A stretch of DNA of 64,000 nucleotides from Streptomyces sp. NBC_00414 (GCF_036038375.1 NZ_CP107935.1:5270001-5334000); one strand, 5' to 3'; positions 24,625-33,565 are shown, counted from the first letter of the stretch. Notes: a model not told the origin generated them from the letters alone. Made by a program: numbers and translations.

Positions 24625-25089
24625 ATGCTTGAGCGTGTGACCAGCAACTTTCATCCGAGCGGCGAGCCCGACGTGGGTGAGCCCGACATGGTCCGGCCAG
24701 ACCTGGGCGAGGACTTCGCCGTCGAGGGCGAGGACCTGTCCGCGCTGCTGGAACGCCTTCTCGGTGAATCGCAGGGCAGGACCCAGAAGGACCTTGCCGC
24801 GGAAGCCGGAATCTCCTATCCGACGCTCAACGCCTGGATGAACCGGACGCGCGGGACGTCCCGTATCGATCCGGAGCGGCTGCGCGCGATGGTCGAGGTG
24901 TTCCGTCGCTGGGGTGTGAAGACCACGCCGCGGGAGTTCTTCGCCTCCGTCGGCCGACCCGTGCCCGGGCCCAGTGGGGACGAACGCGAGGCCCAACTGC
25001 TGAAGCTGTACCGGCAGTTGCCCGAGTCGAGACAGCGTGCCCTGGTCAAGAACGCCGAAGCGATGCTCCAGCTCAGTCGCACCGTCTGA
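24625..25089 (+). CDS. XRE-like helix-turn-helix transcriptional regulator
   Basis: 154 aa from ATG (MLERVTSNFHPSGEP); GTG at 24637 is an alternative. An acidic N-terminus is followed by an HTH at about 53-80, TQKDLAAEAGISYPTLNAWM, where AAEAGISYPTLN is the recognition part. The C-terminus is helical and charged (LLKLYRQLPESRQRALVKNAEAMLQ). It is transcribed away from the ECF sigma operon across a 500-base region that holds the ATCTAC/GTAGAT dyads, so autoregulation and control of the sigma operon are likely. Codon use is normal for the window. Confidence 0.85.
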   Translation: MLERVTSNFHPSGEPDVGEPDMVRPDLGEDFAVEGEDLSALLERLLGESQGRTQKDLAAEAGISYPTLNAWMNRTRGTSRIDPERLRAMVEVFRRWGVKTTPREFFASVGRPVPGPSGDEREAQLLKLYRQLPESRQRALVKNAEAMLQLSRTV

Positions 25090-25298
25090 CGGGGTCCCCG
25101 ACACCCTGGTGGTTCAGGGTGTCCTGTGTGTCGTCCTTCCCGTCGTGAGTGGCGGAGGGGCGTTTTCCGGACTGGCAACTCTCAATGGAATATCCCAACA
25201 ACTCTCACTCAGAGAACACGCGCGGGTACGATCGGTGTGCCGCTGACCTCCCGTAGCGGGACTTCTGCATGCCCTCATGCATCCCTGGGGAGATTCCT

Positions 25299-25553
25299 GT
25301 GTGCATCGTGATTTCTGTGGCGGACGACCTTCCGAAGATCGCCATCTGGGACCCCGATGAAGTGAGCATCCTGGTGGCGCGCGGCACGGCCACCGGTGAA
25401 CTCCTTCGCGAGGTCAGGGCGATCCTGACGATCGACCTCGGTGCGCCGGCCTCGGCGGACGATCGTTTTGTCTGCTTCTGCGGCACGCTGGTCGAGCTAC
25501 CGGGTGAACTGAGAGCCCTGGCCGCCGTCGACTCGTCGTGTGAGCCCGTCTGA
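25299..25553 (+). CDS. Small hypothetical protein
   Basis: 84 aa from a GTG with GGGGAG six bases upstream (MCIVISVADDLPKIAIWDPDEVSILVARG); an in-frame ATG at 25269 is possible but has no ribosome site. Not recognised. It is a compact acidic protein with alternating strands and helices (GELLREVRAILTIDLGAP) and a CFC pair near the C-terminus. No signal peptide or membrane helix. It follows the XRE gene by 209 bases on the same strand. Confidence 0.6.
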   Translation: MCIVISVADDLPKIAIWDPDEVSILVARGTATGELLREVRAILTIDLGAPASADDRFVCFCGTLVELPGELRALAAVDSSCEPV

Positions 25554-25767
25554 CCGGAGTCACCGGAGCTACCGCAGTCACCGGAACTCGTCCGTCTCTC
25601 CTGTGACCGCCGCGGGGCGCCGGCCGTTCGGTCGTCGATGCCCGGATCGTCGAAGTCCCGGATGTCGGCCTGCCGGAGAGCGGTCGATCTTGTGTGGAGT
25701 CCTGGGGTGCGGGATCGCTCGGCCGAAAGCGATGGCATATGCCTGTGGCGACGTCGAGGGAGGGAGG

Positions 25768-26544
25768 TCATCCCTGGGTCGCCGCGCCGACAGAGGCCAG
25801 TACCGGAGCCGAGTCCGGGACCGGCGCCGGGAGTTGGGCCGGGAGGGCGGTGAGTTGGGCCAGGGCCGAGGACTGCGAAGGAAGACTCACGGCGGTGACG
25901 GGTGCGGCATCCATGGCGGGTGCTTCGAGCGCCACGAGTGCTTCAGGCGCTTCGGATGCTTCGGGTGCGCATTCGTCGGGTGTCGCGTGCGTGAGGAACT
26001 CGCCGACGTGTCCTGCGGTCGACCCAGGCGTGCCGCTGCTGGTGCCGGTACCGGTGTCGATGACGCCGGTCGTCGTCCCGGTGATGCCGGCGGGACGGGC
26101 CGGCGCCGAGGTGATGTCCCGCGTGGCGGGTTTCCTCGCACCGGAGCCGGTCGCACCGAGGGCGGTCGCTGCGGAGCCCGTCGCACCGACGACGGCGTCC
26201 GTCGTGCTGCGGTCGGCGGCGGGGGCAGTGGCGACGGCTTGTGCGACGGCGGTGTCCGTGTCCATGGCGTCCGTCGGCGGGCGGTGCCGGCAGGACGGTG
26301 AGGAGCCGTGCGCCTCGGCGTGGATGCGCTGCTTCATCGTGGGTGGCAGGGATTGAGCCCGGGGCCGGGTCCGGATGGGCTCCTCCTGCGCCGCCGCGTT
26401 CCGCAGGTTGTCGGTGTTGCGTGCCGACTCCGTCGCGGGTACGGCGGCGACGGCGGTCGTCGTGATCAGTCCGAGCGACGTGCACAGCGCGAGGAAGGCG
26501 GCGACGACCGCGGTCCACAGGTTCATGACCGGGTTGCGAGTCAT
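25768..26544 (-). CDS. Hypothetical exported or membrane-anchored Ala/Thr-rich protein
   Basis: 258 aa, MTRNPVMNLWTAVVAAFLALCTSLGLITTTAVAAVPATES: a signal peptide or anchor at about 8-34. A conserved-looking stretch LPPTMKQRIHAEAHGSSPSCRHRPPTDA (67-94) follows, and then about 160 residues of Ala/Thr/Gly/Pro low complexity. Streptomyces genomes encode similar small proteins with a TMKQRIxAEAHGSSPSCRH-type core; the function is unknown. The low-complexity tail could be a wall-spanning stalk. Confidence 0.65.
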   Translation of the reverse strand: MTRNPVMNLWTAVVAAFLALCTSLGLITTTAVAAVPATESARNTDNLRNAAAQEEPIRTRPRAQSLPPTMKQRIHAEAHGSSPSCRHRPPTDAMDTDTAVAQAVATAPAADRSTTDAVVGATGSAATALGATGSGARKPATRDITSAPARPAGITGTTTGVIDTGTGTSSGTPGSTAGHVGEFLTHATPDECAPEASEAPEALVALEAPAMDAAPVTAVSLPSQSSALAQLTALPAQLPAPVPDSAPVLASVGAATQG

Positions 26545-26882
26545 GGTCCCTCTCTTTCGGGTGGGTGGATTTGCATACTTTCCTCATGATGTGTATGTCG
26601 GTTGCGAAGTGACGGACCGACGCCCGTGGCGCGGCGATCTTCTGATGAACACCACTCGGATGGGCTCAATGCTCATGAAATGAGCAGAAGCATGAGGAAA
26701 GCGGGATGAAATCACCCTCGGTGAGGATGTGATCACCCTCCGATCGGAGCGGACGGCTCCGGTCCTACTGCGCTCTCCCGGAGGGCAGTTGAGGCCCCGA
26801 CGCAGGTCACCGATCGGTCTCGGCCGGTGTGTATAGTCGGGCGCCAGAAGTCCCCAACGCCAAAGAAAGACGAGGTCTCGCG
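26545..26882. other. divergent intergenic region before DLW-39
   Basis: 338 bases between divergent genes. A -10-like TATAGT (26832-26837) lies 46 bases before the DLW-39 start. No other feature seen; it is lower in GC than its surroundings. Confidence 0.4.
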
Positions 26883-27011
26883 GTGAAGAAGCTTCTCCTG
26901 GTCGCACTGGCCGCCATCGGCGGGCTCCTCGTGTACCGCCAGATCCAGGCGGATCGCGCCGAGCAGGATCTGTGGACGGAGGCGACCGACTCCGTGCCCA
27001 CGGGTTCGTGA
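26883..27011 (+). CDS. DLW-39 family small membrane protein
   Basis: 42 aa from a GTG: MKKLLLVALAAIGGLLVYRQ then IQADRAEQDLWTEATDSVPTGS. One membrane helix (3-18) and the invariant DLW motif at 28-30, as in the actinobacterial DLW-39 family, usually found between the oriC-proximal tRNA-Ile and tRNA-Ala, as here. Function unknown. Confidence 0.9.
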   Translation: MKKLLLVALAAIGGLLVYRQIQADRAEQDLWTEATDSVPTGS

Positions 27012-27031
27012 GTGTCGACGACAGTCTCAGT

Positions 27032-27065
27032 ACAAACCCCGGCCGCCTTGCGGTCGGGGTTTTGT
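27032..27065 (+). terminator. DLW-39 terminator
   Basis: ACAAACCCCG / CGGGGTTTTGT stem with a GGCCGcctTGCGGTC upper part, followed by T-rich DNA, 21 bases after the stop. Confidence 0.85.
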
Positions 27066-27075
27066 GTTGCCCCGG

Positions 27076-27139
27076 CGCGCGGGTTCCGGTACGCGCGGAT
27101 TCCGGTACTCGCAGGTCCCGGTACAAGCGGGTCCCGGCA
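27076..27139. repeat. 16-bp tandem repeat, four copies
   Basis: Units at 27076, 27092, 27108 and 27124 of the type CGCGCGGGTTCCGGTA, with decay toward the last copy (CAAGCGGGTCCCGGCA). Non-coding. Confidence 0.85.
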
Positions 27140-27261
27140 GGAGACGGCGGGAGAGCACTGAACGTCACAGGAAGCGCTTGTGTCACCGAAGAAGGGGGTG
27201 GCGCGGCGATCCGAGGGGCAGGATGGTCGAGGCTTCGCGGGGGTTCGGGACAGTCGGGCCG

Positions 27262-27302
27262 GTGACGGTCGGCCAGTGACGGTCGGCCTGTGAGGTCGGC
27301 CG
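27262..27302. repeat. 14-bp tandem repeat, three copies
   Basis: GTGACGGTCGGCCA (27262-27275), GTGACGGTCGGCCT (27276-27289) and a shortened GTGAGGTCGGCCG (27290-27302). Confidence 0.8.
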
Positions 27303-27377
27303 GTGCGGGGACAGCGACGGCGCCGGTCCGCGGAAGCCCGGTGGGTGACGGTCCGGATTACGGCGAGGGGGCGCGTG

Positions 27378-28697
27378 ATGGGGCGGCGCACGGGACGGTG
27401 GCGCGGCCGTACGGTCCTGGCCGGGGCGGTGGCGCTGCTCTCGGCCGTGGCGTCGGCGGGGCACGCGACGGCGGCCGGCACTCCCCCTCCCTACCGCTTC
27501 GCCGCCGACGCCGAGCGGGTCGAGGGCGCGACGGGGGCCACCGACGCCGTACGCCTGACACCCGGGACGAGCTACCGGAGCACCATCCGCGACAACGGAA
27601 AGCTCTACTACGGGCTGCGGCTCGACGAGGCGTCCAGCGCGTACGTGTCGGCCACCGCCGTTCCCAAGCCGGGTACGAAGGTCGTGTACTCGGACGGCAT
27701 CAAGGTGTCCCTCCAGGACGCCGACGGTCACAGGTGCTTCTCCGGGGATGCCGGCATCGCCCGTTTCGGGCCCACCGAGAGCCCGCGCCCGATCACTGCC
27801 TGGGCGTCACGAAGGGCCGGCCCCGGCGCGTACACCTGCGAGGGCGCCGGTACGTACTCGGTGCTCGTCGAGCGTACGAGCGGGCCAGGCTCCTCGTTCG
27901 ACGACTGGGAGCTGGAGCTCCGGTACGTGTCGGAGCCCGCTCTGGCGAAGGCCACTTCGACGGCCGCCCCGCGGGTGTGGGACTCCGCCTCCCCCCAGGC
28001 GCTCGACGGCTCGGCCGGGACTCGCGAGGGCGGTCCGGGCTTCAGCGCGGCACGCTCGCTGGAGCGGGGCGTCTGGAAGGACGGGATCCAGGCCGGGCAG
28101 ACGCTCTTCTACCGCGTTCCCGTCGACTGGGGGCAACAGATCGACGCCACCGCCGAACTGGGCCCGTCCGACGGCGACGGCTTCCTGGGGAACGCCCTCG
28201 TCATGTCCCTCTACAACCCCGTGCGCGCGCTGGTGGACGACGCCGACGCCGGATACGACGGCTCGCGGAAGCAGACCGCGCTGGAACCGCTGCCTCCGGT
28301 GGCGTACGAGAACCGGTTCGCCGTCGACGACCAGGTCGGCGGTATGCGGTTCGCCGGCTGGTACTACCTCGTCGTGCATCTCACGGCGGACATGGCCGAC
28401 AAGTTCGGCGACGGGCCGTTCGAGCTGACGCTGCGCGTGCGGGTGAGGGGCGCGGCCGGGACGGCGCCGGCGTACGGCGCAGCCGCCGTACCGCGCGATG
28501 TCTTCGAGGTCACCGCGCGGGACCGGGGCGCGGCGGCGAGCGGCAGTGCGGCGACCGGCGGGCACGGCGGTTCGGACGAGAACAGCGCGATGAAGGCGCT
28601 GGCCGTGGGCGGCATCGGTGCGGGGTGTGTCCTTGTGCTGGGGCTCGCGGTGTGGACGGCGGTCGCTCGGCGGCGGGCGGGGACGGACACCGCCTAG
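27378..28697 (+). CDS. Secreted protein with C-terminal membrane anchor, unknown function
   Basis: 439 aa from ATG (MGRRTGRWRGRTVLAGAVAL) with GAGGGGG upstream; a GTG at 27345 is possible. Signal peptide at about 1-33 (ends ASAGHATAAG). The ectodomain holds two similar beta-rich parts, RLTPGTSYRSTIRDNGKLYYGLRLDE and WKDGIQAGQTLFYRVPVDWGQQIDATAEL, resembling the pre-peptidase C-type or jellyroll modules of Streptomyces secreted proteins. C-terminal membrane helix at about 408-432 followed by ARRRAG. No LPxTG. Convergent with the kinase gene. Confidence 0.75.
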   Translation: MGRRTGRWRGRTVLAGAVALLSAVASAGHATAAGTPPPYRFAADAERVEGATGATDAVRLTPGTSYRSTIRDNGKLYYGLRLDEASSAYVSATAVPKPGTKVVYSDGIKVSLQDADGHRCFSGDAGIARFGPTESPRPITAWASRRAGPGAYTCEGAGTYSVLVERTSGPGSSFDDWELELRYVSEPALAKATSTAAPRVWDSASPQALDGSAGTREGGPGFSAARSLERGVWKDGIQAGQTLFYRVPVDWGQQIDATAELGPSDGDGFLGNALVMSLYNPVRALVDDADAGYDGSRKQTALEPLPPVAYENRFAVDDQVGGMRFAGWYYLVVHLTADMADKFGDGPFELTLRVRVRGAAGTAPAYGAAAVPRDVFEVTARDRGAAASGSAATGGHGGSDENSAMKALAVGGIGAGCVLVLGLAVWTAVARRRAGTDTA

Positions 28698-28735
28698 GGC
28701 GCCGGGCCCGGTGGGCCGGCCGTGCCGCGCCCGGT

Positions 28736-30214
28736 TCAGATCTGCGTCAGCGCCCAGAATCCGACCGCGAAGCAGACCAGCGCGAGCAGGAGCACCGGAA
28801 CCGCCACCGCCGGGGGCGGTCCGGGCCGCCGCCGCGCCCGTCTGCCGCGGTGGCGTGCGACCGGCTGCGCCTGTGACGGAAGTTGGGACGGGGGCTGAGC
28901 CGGAACCCGAACGTCCTGAGCGGTGTACGAAGCAGTAGAGGCTGCCTCACGCGGCCGGGGCTGGGGCTGCGGTGGTGACTGCGGCTGAGGCAGCGATTGC
29001 TGCTCCGCCTGCGCCTGCACTTGTGGCTGAGGCTGCGGCTCTGGCCGCGCCCGCGGCATGGGCGCAGGGGTGGGAGGTGGTGGATACGCGGCCTGGGGGG
29101 AGGGCACGTGAGTGGGTTCGTGCGACAGCGACGGGGAGTAGGCGGAATTCGGCAGCTCGTGCGGCGGTGGGGGAGCGAGGGGCCGCTCGGCCTGCGATGG
29201 GGGCGGCAGGTGGAAACTGCCGGTGTCCGACGGGGTGAGGGGCTGCGCGGGTACGGGGTCGGCGGCCGGCCGGGGCGGTATGCCACCGGTCCGCTGCGCC
29301 TGTCCTTGGGGCCGGCCGGAGACCGTCGTGGTCGTGAGGGGGCCTTCGGGCCCGAACTCGGTGGGAAGCGGGCCGAGTTGGTCGAATATCTCGATCAGCT
29401 CGTCGTCGGGGCCGGGCTCCGGGAGGAGTTCCCTGGCCGAGACGAGCGCCTTGCGTGCCCCGTTGGCCGTGCGGAACCTGGCCCGCGGGTCCGGTTCGAG
29501 CAGTGACGCCACGACCTGCCACAGAGGCTCGGGGATTCCCTTCGGGGCGCCCGGTGTGCCGTGCGCCGCGAAATGCTCGATCAGTGCCTTGGCGTCGGGT
29601 TTGGCGCCTTCCAGGAGATAGAGGGCCACCAGGCCGACGGCGAAGAGGTCGGCGGGGAAGTCGGGGTCCGCGCCGAGCATCTGCTCGGGCGCGAAGTAAC
29701 CGGGTGTCCCCACCACGTAGTTGGTCTCGGTGAGCCGCGGCTCACCGAGGCGCATCGAGATGCCGAAGTCGGACAGCCGCAGCCGCGGACGGCCCGTTCC
29801 GGTCGCCTCCAGCAGGATGTTGGCGGGCTTGATGTCCCGGTGCACGATCCCCTCCGCGTGCACCGCGGCGAGTCCCGACAACAGCTGGTCGAGCAGGGTG
29901 CAGACGAAGGCCGGCGGCAGGGGGCCGTAGTCCCCGATCAGGTGGACCAGCGAGCCTCCACCGACGAGGTCCATGGTGAACAGGACCTTGTCGTCGTCGG
30001 CCGCCCAGCTGGCGGGAGCGAGCACATGGGGGTGGTCGATCCGCACCGCCTGCTCGCGCACGAACCGCAGCAGCGAGTGGGCGTCGCTCTGCTGGAGCAC
30101 CTTGGCGGCCACATACCGGCGCCGCCGGTGGTCCCAGGCGCGCCAGACCGCACCGACTCCCCCGCGTCCGATCGGGTCGACCAGTTCGTACCGGCCGGCG
30201 AAGACCTCACCCAT
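28736..30214 (-). CDS. Serine/threonine protein kinase with C-terminal membrane helix
   Basis: 492 aa. Kinase domain 1-270: glycine loop GRGGVGAV (17-24), Lys38 in YVAAKVL, catalytic HRDIKPAN from 125, DFG 149-151, GTPGYFAPEQ activation-loop end. Residues 290-455 are a Pro/Gln-rich linker (PQPQPQVQAQAEQ), and the protein ends in a membrane helix VAVPVLLLALVCFAVGFWALTQ with only two or three residues outside, so it has no sensor domain, unlike PknB. Substrates unknown. An HTH protein is encoded 131 bases upstream on the same strand. Confidence 0.92.
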   Translation of the reverse strand: MGEVFAGRYELVDPIGRGGVGAVWRAWDHRRRRYVAAKVLQQSDAHSLLRFVREQAVRIDHPHVLAPASWAADDDKVLFTMDLVGGGSLVHLIGDYGPLPPAFVCTLLDQLLSGLAAVHAEGIVHRDIKPANILLEATGTGRPRLRLSDFGISMRLGEPRLTETNYVVGTPGYFAPEQMLGADPDFPADLFAVGLVALYLLEGAKPDAKALIEHFAAHGTPGAPKGIPEPLWQVVASLLEPDPRARFRTANGARKALVSARELLPEPGPDDELIEIFDQLGPLPTEFGPEGPLTTTTVSGRPQGQAQRTGGIPPRPAADPVPAQPLTPSDTGSFHLPPPSQAERPLAPPPPHELPNSAYSPSLSHEPTHVPSPQAAYPPPPTPAPMPRARPEPQPQPQVQAQAEQQSLPQPQSPPQPQPRPREAASTASYTAQDVRVPAQPPSQLPSQAQPVARHRGRRARRRPGPPPAVAVPVLLLALVCFAVGFWALTQI

Positions 30215-30345
30215 GGTCGTGCGTCGCTCCCCCTTCGGCGGTCGGTACGGCGCCCTTTTTCCCGAGGTGCCCGGCTGCCTGGCTTCCGGCTTCCGGAACT
30301 CCCGCAGGGCTCCGGTGGCAGGGCGTTCGGCTGCCGGGCGGGTAC

Positions 30346-30897
30346 TCAGTTCTGGTGGGACTGGTAGTGGGCGACCGCGTCGGAAGTGCGGCCGGCTCCG
30401 TACACCCGGAGGAACTCTGCCAGTTCCGGGTGCGTCGGGGCGAGGGTGTTCGCCGCGTCGATGATGTCCCCGGCCGCGGACACCGAGCGCAGCAGCGACT
30501 GGATCTCGCGCACCACGCGCTTCACCGTGGGCGCACCGCCCGAAGTGGTCGTCGACTGCGTGGTGTTGCTGAGCACCGAGCCCCCCTGGGACTTCTTGAT
30601 CTCGTCCATTCGTTCGGTCGCTTCGGCGGCGCTCACGCTGCCGTCCGCGACCTGACCTGCCAGATCCTGCAGCAACTGCACGCGCTGGACCACCGCGGGA
30701 TTGCCGATCTTGGCGCGCTGGCCGCTCATCAGCTGAGACAGCATGGGCGCGGACAGGCCGAGCACCCCCGCCAGGCGGGCCTGGTTGAGACCCAGGTCGT
30801 CTATGAGCCTACGGAAGAGCGCCCCCAGCGGCTCCCCGTACCAGTTCCGCTGCAGCTCCCGGGCTCTCGCGGTTGCTTCCTGCTGTGCGGCGTCCAT
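30346..30897 (-). CDS. Helix-turn-helix DNA-binding protein
   Basis: 183 aa, ATG with GGGGAGA upstream. HTH at about 37-57: LNQARLAGVLGLSAPMLSQLM, then GQRAKIGNPAVVQRVQLLQDL. The C-terminal half is helical (VKRVVREIQSLLRSVSAAGDIIDAANTL). A homologous gene sits beside a kinase gene near oriC in other Streptomyces. Probably a transcription regulator; targets unknown. Confidence 0.85.
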   Translation of the reverse strand: MDAAQQEATARARELQRNWYGEPLGALFRRLIDDLGLNQARLAGVLGLSAPMLSQLMSGQRAKIGNPAVVQRVQLLQDLAGQVADGSVSAAEATERMDEIKKSQGGSVLSNTTQSTTTSGGAPTVKRVVREIQSLLRSVSAAGDIIDAANTLAPTHPELAEFLRVYGAGRTSDAVAHYQSHQN

Positions 30898-31080
30898 GCG
30901 CGTCTCCCCATCGCTTCCCCAAGTACCGCGGTTCGCTGTAGCGAACCACGTCGAGCATCTTACGGAGAGTGGTCGTGCACGGGGACCCCCAATCTTTTTG
31001 CGGGATACCCCGGGTGACCCGGTACTCTGGTCTGCGGTGGCGGTTCAGAGGGAGATCCTTCTGGCGCACGCCTCCCTTTC

Positions 31081-31153
31081 GGGGCCTTAGCTCAGTTGGT
31101 AGAGCGCTGTCTTTGCATGGCAGATGTCAGGGGTTCGACTCCCCTAGGCTCCA
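31081..31153 (+). tRNA. tRNA-Ala (TGC)
   Basis: 73 bases; acceptor GGGGCCT/AGGCTCC with one G-U pair, anticodon loop TTTGCAT (anticodon TGC at 31114-31116), T arm AGGGG-TTCGACT-CCCCT. CCA not encoded. A -10-like TACTCT is at 31023-31028. Confidence 0.97.
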
Positions 31154-31160
31154 CGGAAAG

Positions 31161-31201
31161 AACCCCCTCGGACCGGCTTTACGCAGGCCGGAGGGGGTTT
31201 T
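31161..31201 (+). terminator. tRNA-Ala terminator
   Basis: AACCCCCTC / GAGGGGGTT stem with an inner CCGGC/GCCGG, followed by TTT. Confidence 0.85.
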
Positions 31202-31817
31202 CTCATGTCGCGGGGTGAGGGGACCGGCTGCGGGCCGGCTCTTCCGGGGTCTTGGCGGGCAGGCCGCGCTCGCGCCCGGCTGTCGGCTGTGGTGCTGAGC
31301 GCATCGCCTGTGAATAATTTTTGGCTCACGCGTTTTCGCGATGATCCCGTCCGGCGCCGGCCCGTTCAACAGGCCCGGAGTGGAAGGGAATTGGCACTCC
31401 GTCGTGACGTGACGTGGCCTCATCAACCTTCAAGATGCACCTTTCTCGGGCGCCGAAACCCCATCGGGTGTATGTCCGGTGATGTGCGTCACAGGATTTT
31501 CGTTGCGATATTTGCGATTGTTTGCGCAAAGGGTCGCTCGGGGGAGGGGTCGGGTGGGTGTCGCCCGGGGGGTTCGGGTGGCGTGGGGGTGGCATGCAGA
31601 AGTCGTGAAGGCATGTGTGAGCTGGCGTGAACGAAGGTGCGTAACCAGAACGCTGCGCTCCGTTAAGCGGATCGATGCGAATGTTGCACAGTCGGTCAGT
31701 TGCAAACGTCATCGCGGATCGAGGAGCGGATCGGAGACGTGAACGGCACGCTCGCGGGGCTGAGGAGCGGCTGTCACCTCGTCGGATCGACGGCGTACTC
31801 CTCGCAGGGCGGTGTCT

Positions 31818-31831
31818 GTTTCACGTGAAAC
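31818..31831. other. parS: intergenic parS site
   Basis: Exact GTTTCACGTGAAAC, flanked T/A so that the 16-mer TGTTTCACGTGAAACA is also palindromic. About 22 kb to the right of oriC. Confidence 0.95.
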
Positions 31832-31834
31832 ATG

Positions 31835-31873
31835 GCTGTGGGGCAGGAGACTTCGAGCCTCCTGCCCCACGGC
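31835..31873. terminator. terminator beside parS
   Basis: 15-bp stem GCTGTGGGGCAGGAG / CTCCTGCCCCACGGC with one mismatch, then TTTT on the plus strand; on the minus strand it lies 52 bases after the DUF5324 stop. Confidence 0.75.
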
Positions 31874-31924
31874 TTTTCAACAGGTTCGGTATCGACGCCG
31901 TGCACGCCAGGCGTGCCGGTCGCG

Positions 31925-32638
31925 TCAGCCGCGTTCCGTGCGGTCCGCTGCCTCTGCCTCGGCCTGCTTGGCCTGGACCTCGGGGTCGAGGTCTTCCTGG
32001 CCACTGCCGTCGACCGAGGTCAGACGACCGGTCTCCGGGACCTCGGTGGCGGCCGGCGGTTCGACCAGCCAGTCGGGGTTGGCCTGCTTGTCCCACCACT
32101 TCCAGGCGGCGAAGGCGCCACCGGCCAGCAGGCCCAGTACGGCCAGCCTCTTGGCGAGACGGCCGTTCCTGGCGCGCCGCTGGTGCTTGCGGACCAGCTT
32201 GTCGATCTCCTTGGCCGAGACCTGGCCGCGCAGCGCTGCCAGCGCCGCCGTGCTCCGGGACGCGGCCTCCTCGCGGACGGGACCGGCCGCGGCCCTGGCC
32301 TGCTCGATCCGCGGGCGGGAGTAGTCCGCTGCCTGCTTGGCGGCCTTGCGGGTACGAACGGCTGCCTCGTGCGCGGCCTGGTCGACCTTCGGCGGCACAT
32401 GCGTACGCGCCTGCTCGATACGTGGTGCGAGATGGGCGTCGTACTGAGTGCGTGCCTGTTCAGCTGCTGTGACGGCGGCGGACGACACCTTGGGCGCGAG
32501 CTTTACGCGTGCTTCGTGTGCGTAATGGGTGGCTCGGTCCTTTGTCGTGTCGGCGTAGGGCGCCACCACTTCCGCGGCGTGCCGCACGCTGTCCTTCGCC
32601 GACTCGGCCGCCGCGCGCACGCTGTCCTTGCGGGTCAC
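31925..32638 (-). CDS. DUF5324 family protein
   Basis: 237 aa from a GTG right after GAGGAGGA (MTRKDSVRAAAESAKDSVRHAAEVVAPYA). A long amphipathic Ala/Arg/Glu helix run (about 1-160) with repeated K/R-x-x-A patterns, one membrane helix (GRLAKRLAVLGLLAGGAFAAWKWW, about 160-183) and an acidic tail. This is the layout of the actinobacterial DUF5324 family. Function unknown; the helices resemble apolipoprotein-like or coiled repeats. Confidence 0.8.
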   Translation of the reverse strand: MTRKDSVRAAAESAKDSVRHAAEVVAPYADTTKDRATHYAHEARVKLAPKVSSAAVTAAEQARTQYDAHLAPRIEQARTHVPPKVDQAAHEAAVRTRKAAKQAADYSRPRIEQARAAAGPVREEAASRSTAALAALRGQVSAKEIDKLVRKHQRRARNGRLAKRLAVLGLLAGGAFAAWKWWDKQANPDWLVEPPAATEVPETGRLTSVDGSGQEDLDPEVQAKQAEAEAADRTERG

Positions 32639-32975
32639 GGGATCCTCCTCCTCGGTGGCGTACATGGGGGCTCGGGGGCCGTCCCCCGGAAAGTCACAGT
32701 TCGCCTTTCCACCCTTATCCGGATCATGCCTGCCGGAGCACTGCGGGGCATGCGAGGGCAGGCATCCGGGTCATGAATGGTGACTCCGGGTGTACTTGGT
32801 GCAATAACCGATCAATACGGTGCAACGGGAGCTTGTGACGACAATGTCACGGATCCATGGGGCGCGCGCCTGTTTGGTACGAAGCGGCTGAAGGGTCCGC
32901 ACGGCGGTGACGGAGGACTGGCGGCGCGGTCCGTGCGAGGATCGGAGAGTCACAAAGGACAACGGAAGGCAGATC
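32639..32975. other. divergent DUF5324 / cyclophilin control region
   Basis: 337 bases. Contains a direct repeat GGTGCAA at 32798-32804 and 32819-32825 (21-base period, same face of the helix), which could be an activator or regulator site. No promoter can be named with confidence. Confidence 0.35.
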
Positions 32976-33503
32976 GTGGCCGAGCAGCTTTACGCCACCC
33001 TGAAGACCAACCACGGCGACATCGAAGTGCGGCTCCTGCCGAACCACGCGCCGAAGACGGTCCGGAACTTCGTGGAACTCGCCAAGGGCGAGCGTGAGTG
33101 GACCAACCCGGCCACGGGTGTGAAGTCGACGGACAAGCTCTACGACGGCACGGTCTTCCACCGGGTGATCAGCGGCTTCATGATCCAGGGCGGTGACCCG
33201 CTGGGCAACGGCACCGGCGGCCCCGGCTACGAGTTCGAGGACGAGTTCCACCCCGACCTCGCCTTCGACAAGCCGTACCTGCTGGCCATGGCGAACGCCG
33301 GCCCGGGCACCAACGGCTCGCAGTTCTTCATCACCGTCTCCTCGACGGCGTGGCTGACCCGCAAGCACACCATCTTCGGTGAGGTCACCGAGGGGGCCAG
33401 CCAGAAGGTCGTGGACGCCATCGTGTCGCTGGAGACCAACCCGCGCACCGACCGTCCCGTCAACGACGTCGTCATCGAGTCGGTCGTCGTCGAGACCCGC
33501 TGA
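32976..33503 (+). CDS. Peptidyl-prolyl cis-trans isomerase (cyclophilin)
   Basis: 175 aa from a GTG with GGAAGG upstream (MAEQLYATLKTNHGDIEVRL). Cyclophilin core: NFVELAKGERE, YDGTVFHRVISGFMIQGGDPLGNGTGGPGYEFEDEF with the catalytic FHRVI and QGGD, and GTNGSQFFITV. Cytoplasmic (no signal peptide). Catalyses proline isomerisation during protein folding. Confidence 0.95.
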   Translation: MAEQLYATLKTNHGDIEVRLLPNHAPKTVRNFVELAKGEREWTNPATGVKSTDKLYDGTVFHRVISGFMIQGGDPLGNGTGGPGYEFEDEFHPDLAFDKPYLLAMANAGPGTNGSQFFITVSSTAWLTRKHTIFGEVTEGASQKVVDAIVSLETNPRTDRPVNDVVIESVVVETR

Positions 33504-33565
33504 ACCGTCGCCCGTCGGCGAGACCGCTCCGGTCCGGTGCCGAGGGGCTCCCGCAGGGAACCAAA

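Larger units (their letters stand above)
31154..31924. other. gene-free region with parS
   Basis: 771 bases between tRNA-Ala and the DUF5324 gene. Besides the tRNA terminator, the parS at 31818 and the hairpin at 31835 I see no convincing gene; short frames across it have poor codon bias. The middle (31300-31720) is clearly less GC-rich than the neighbourhood. Confidence 0.6.
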
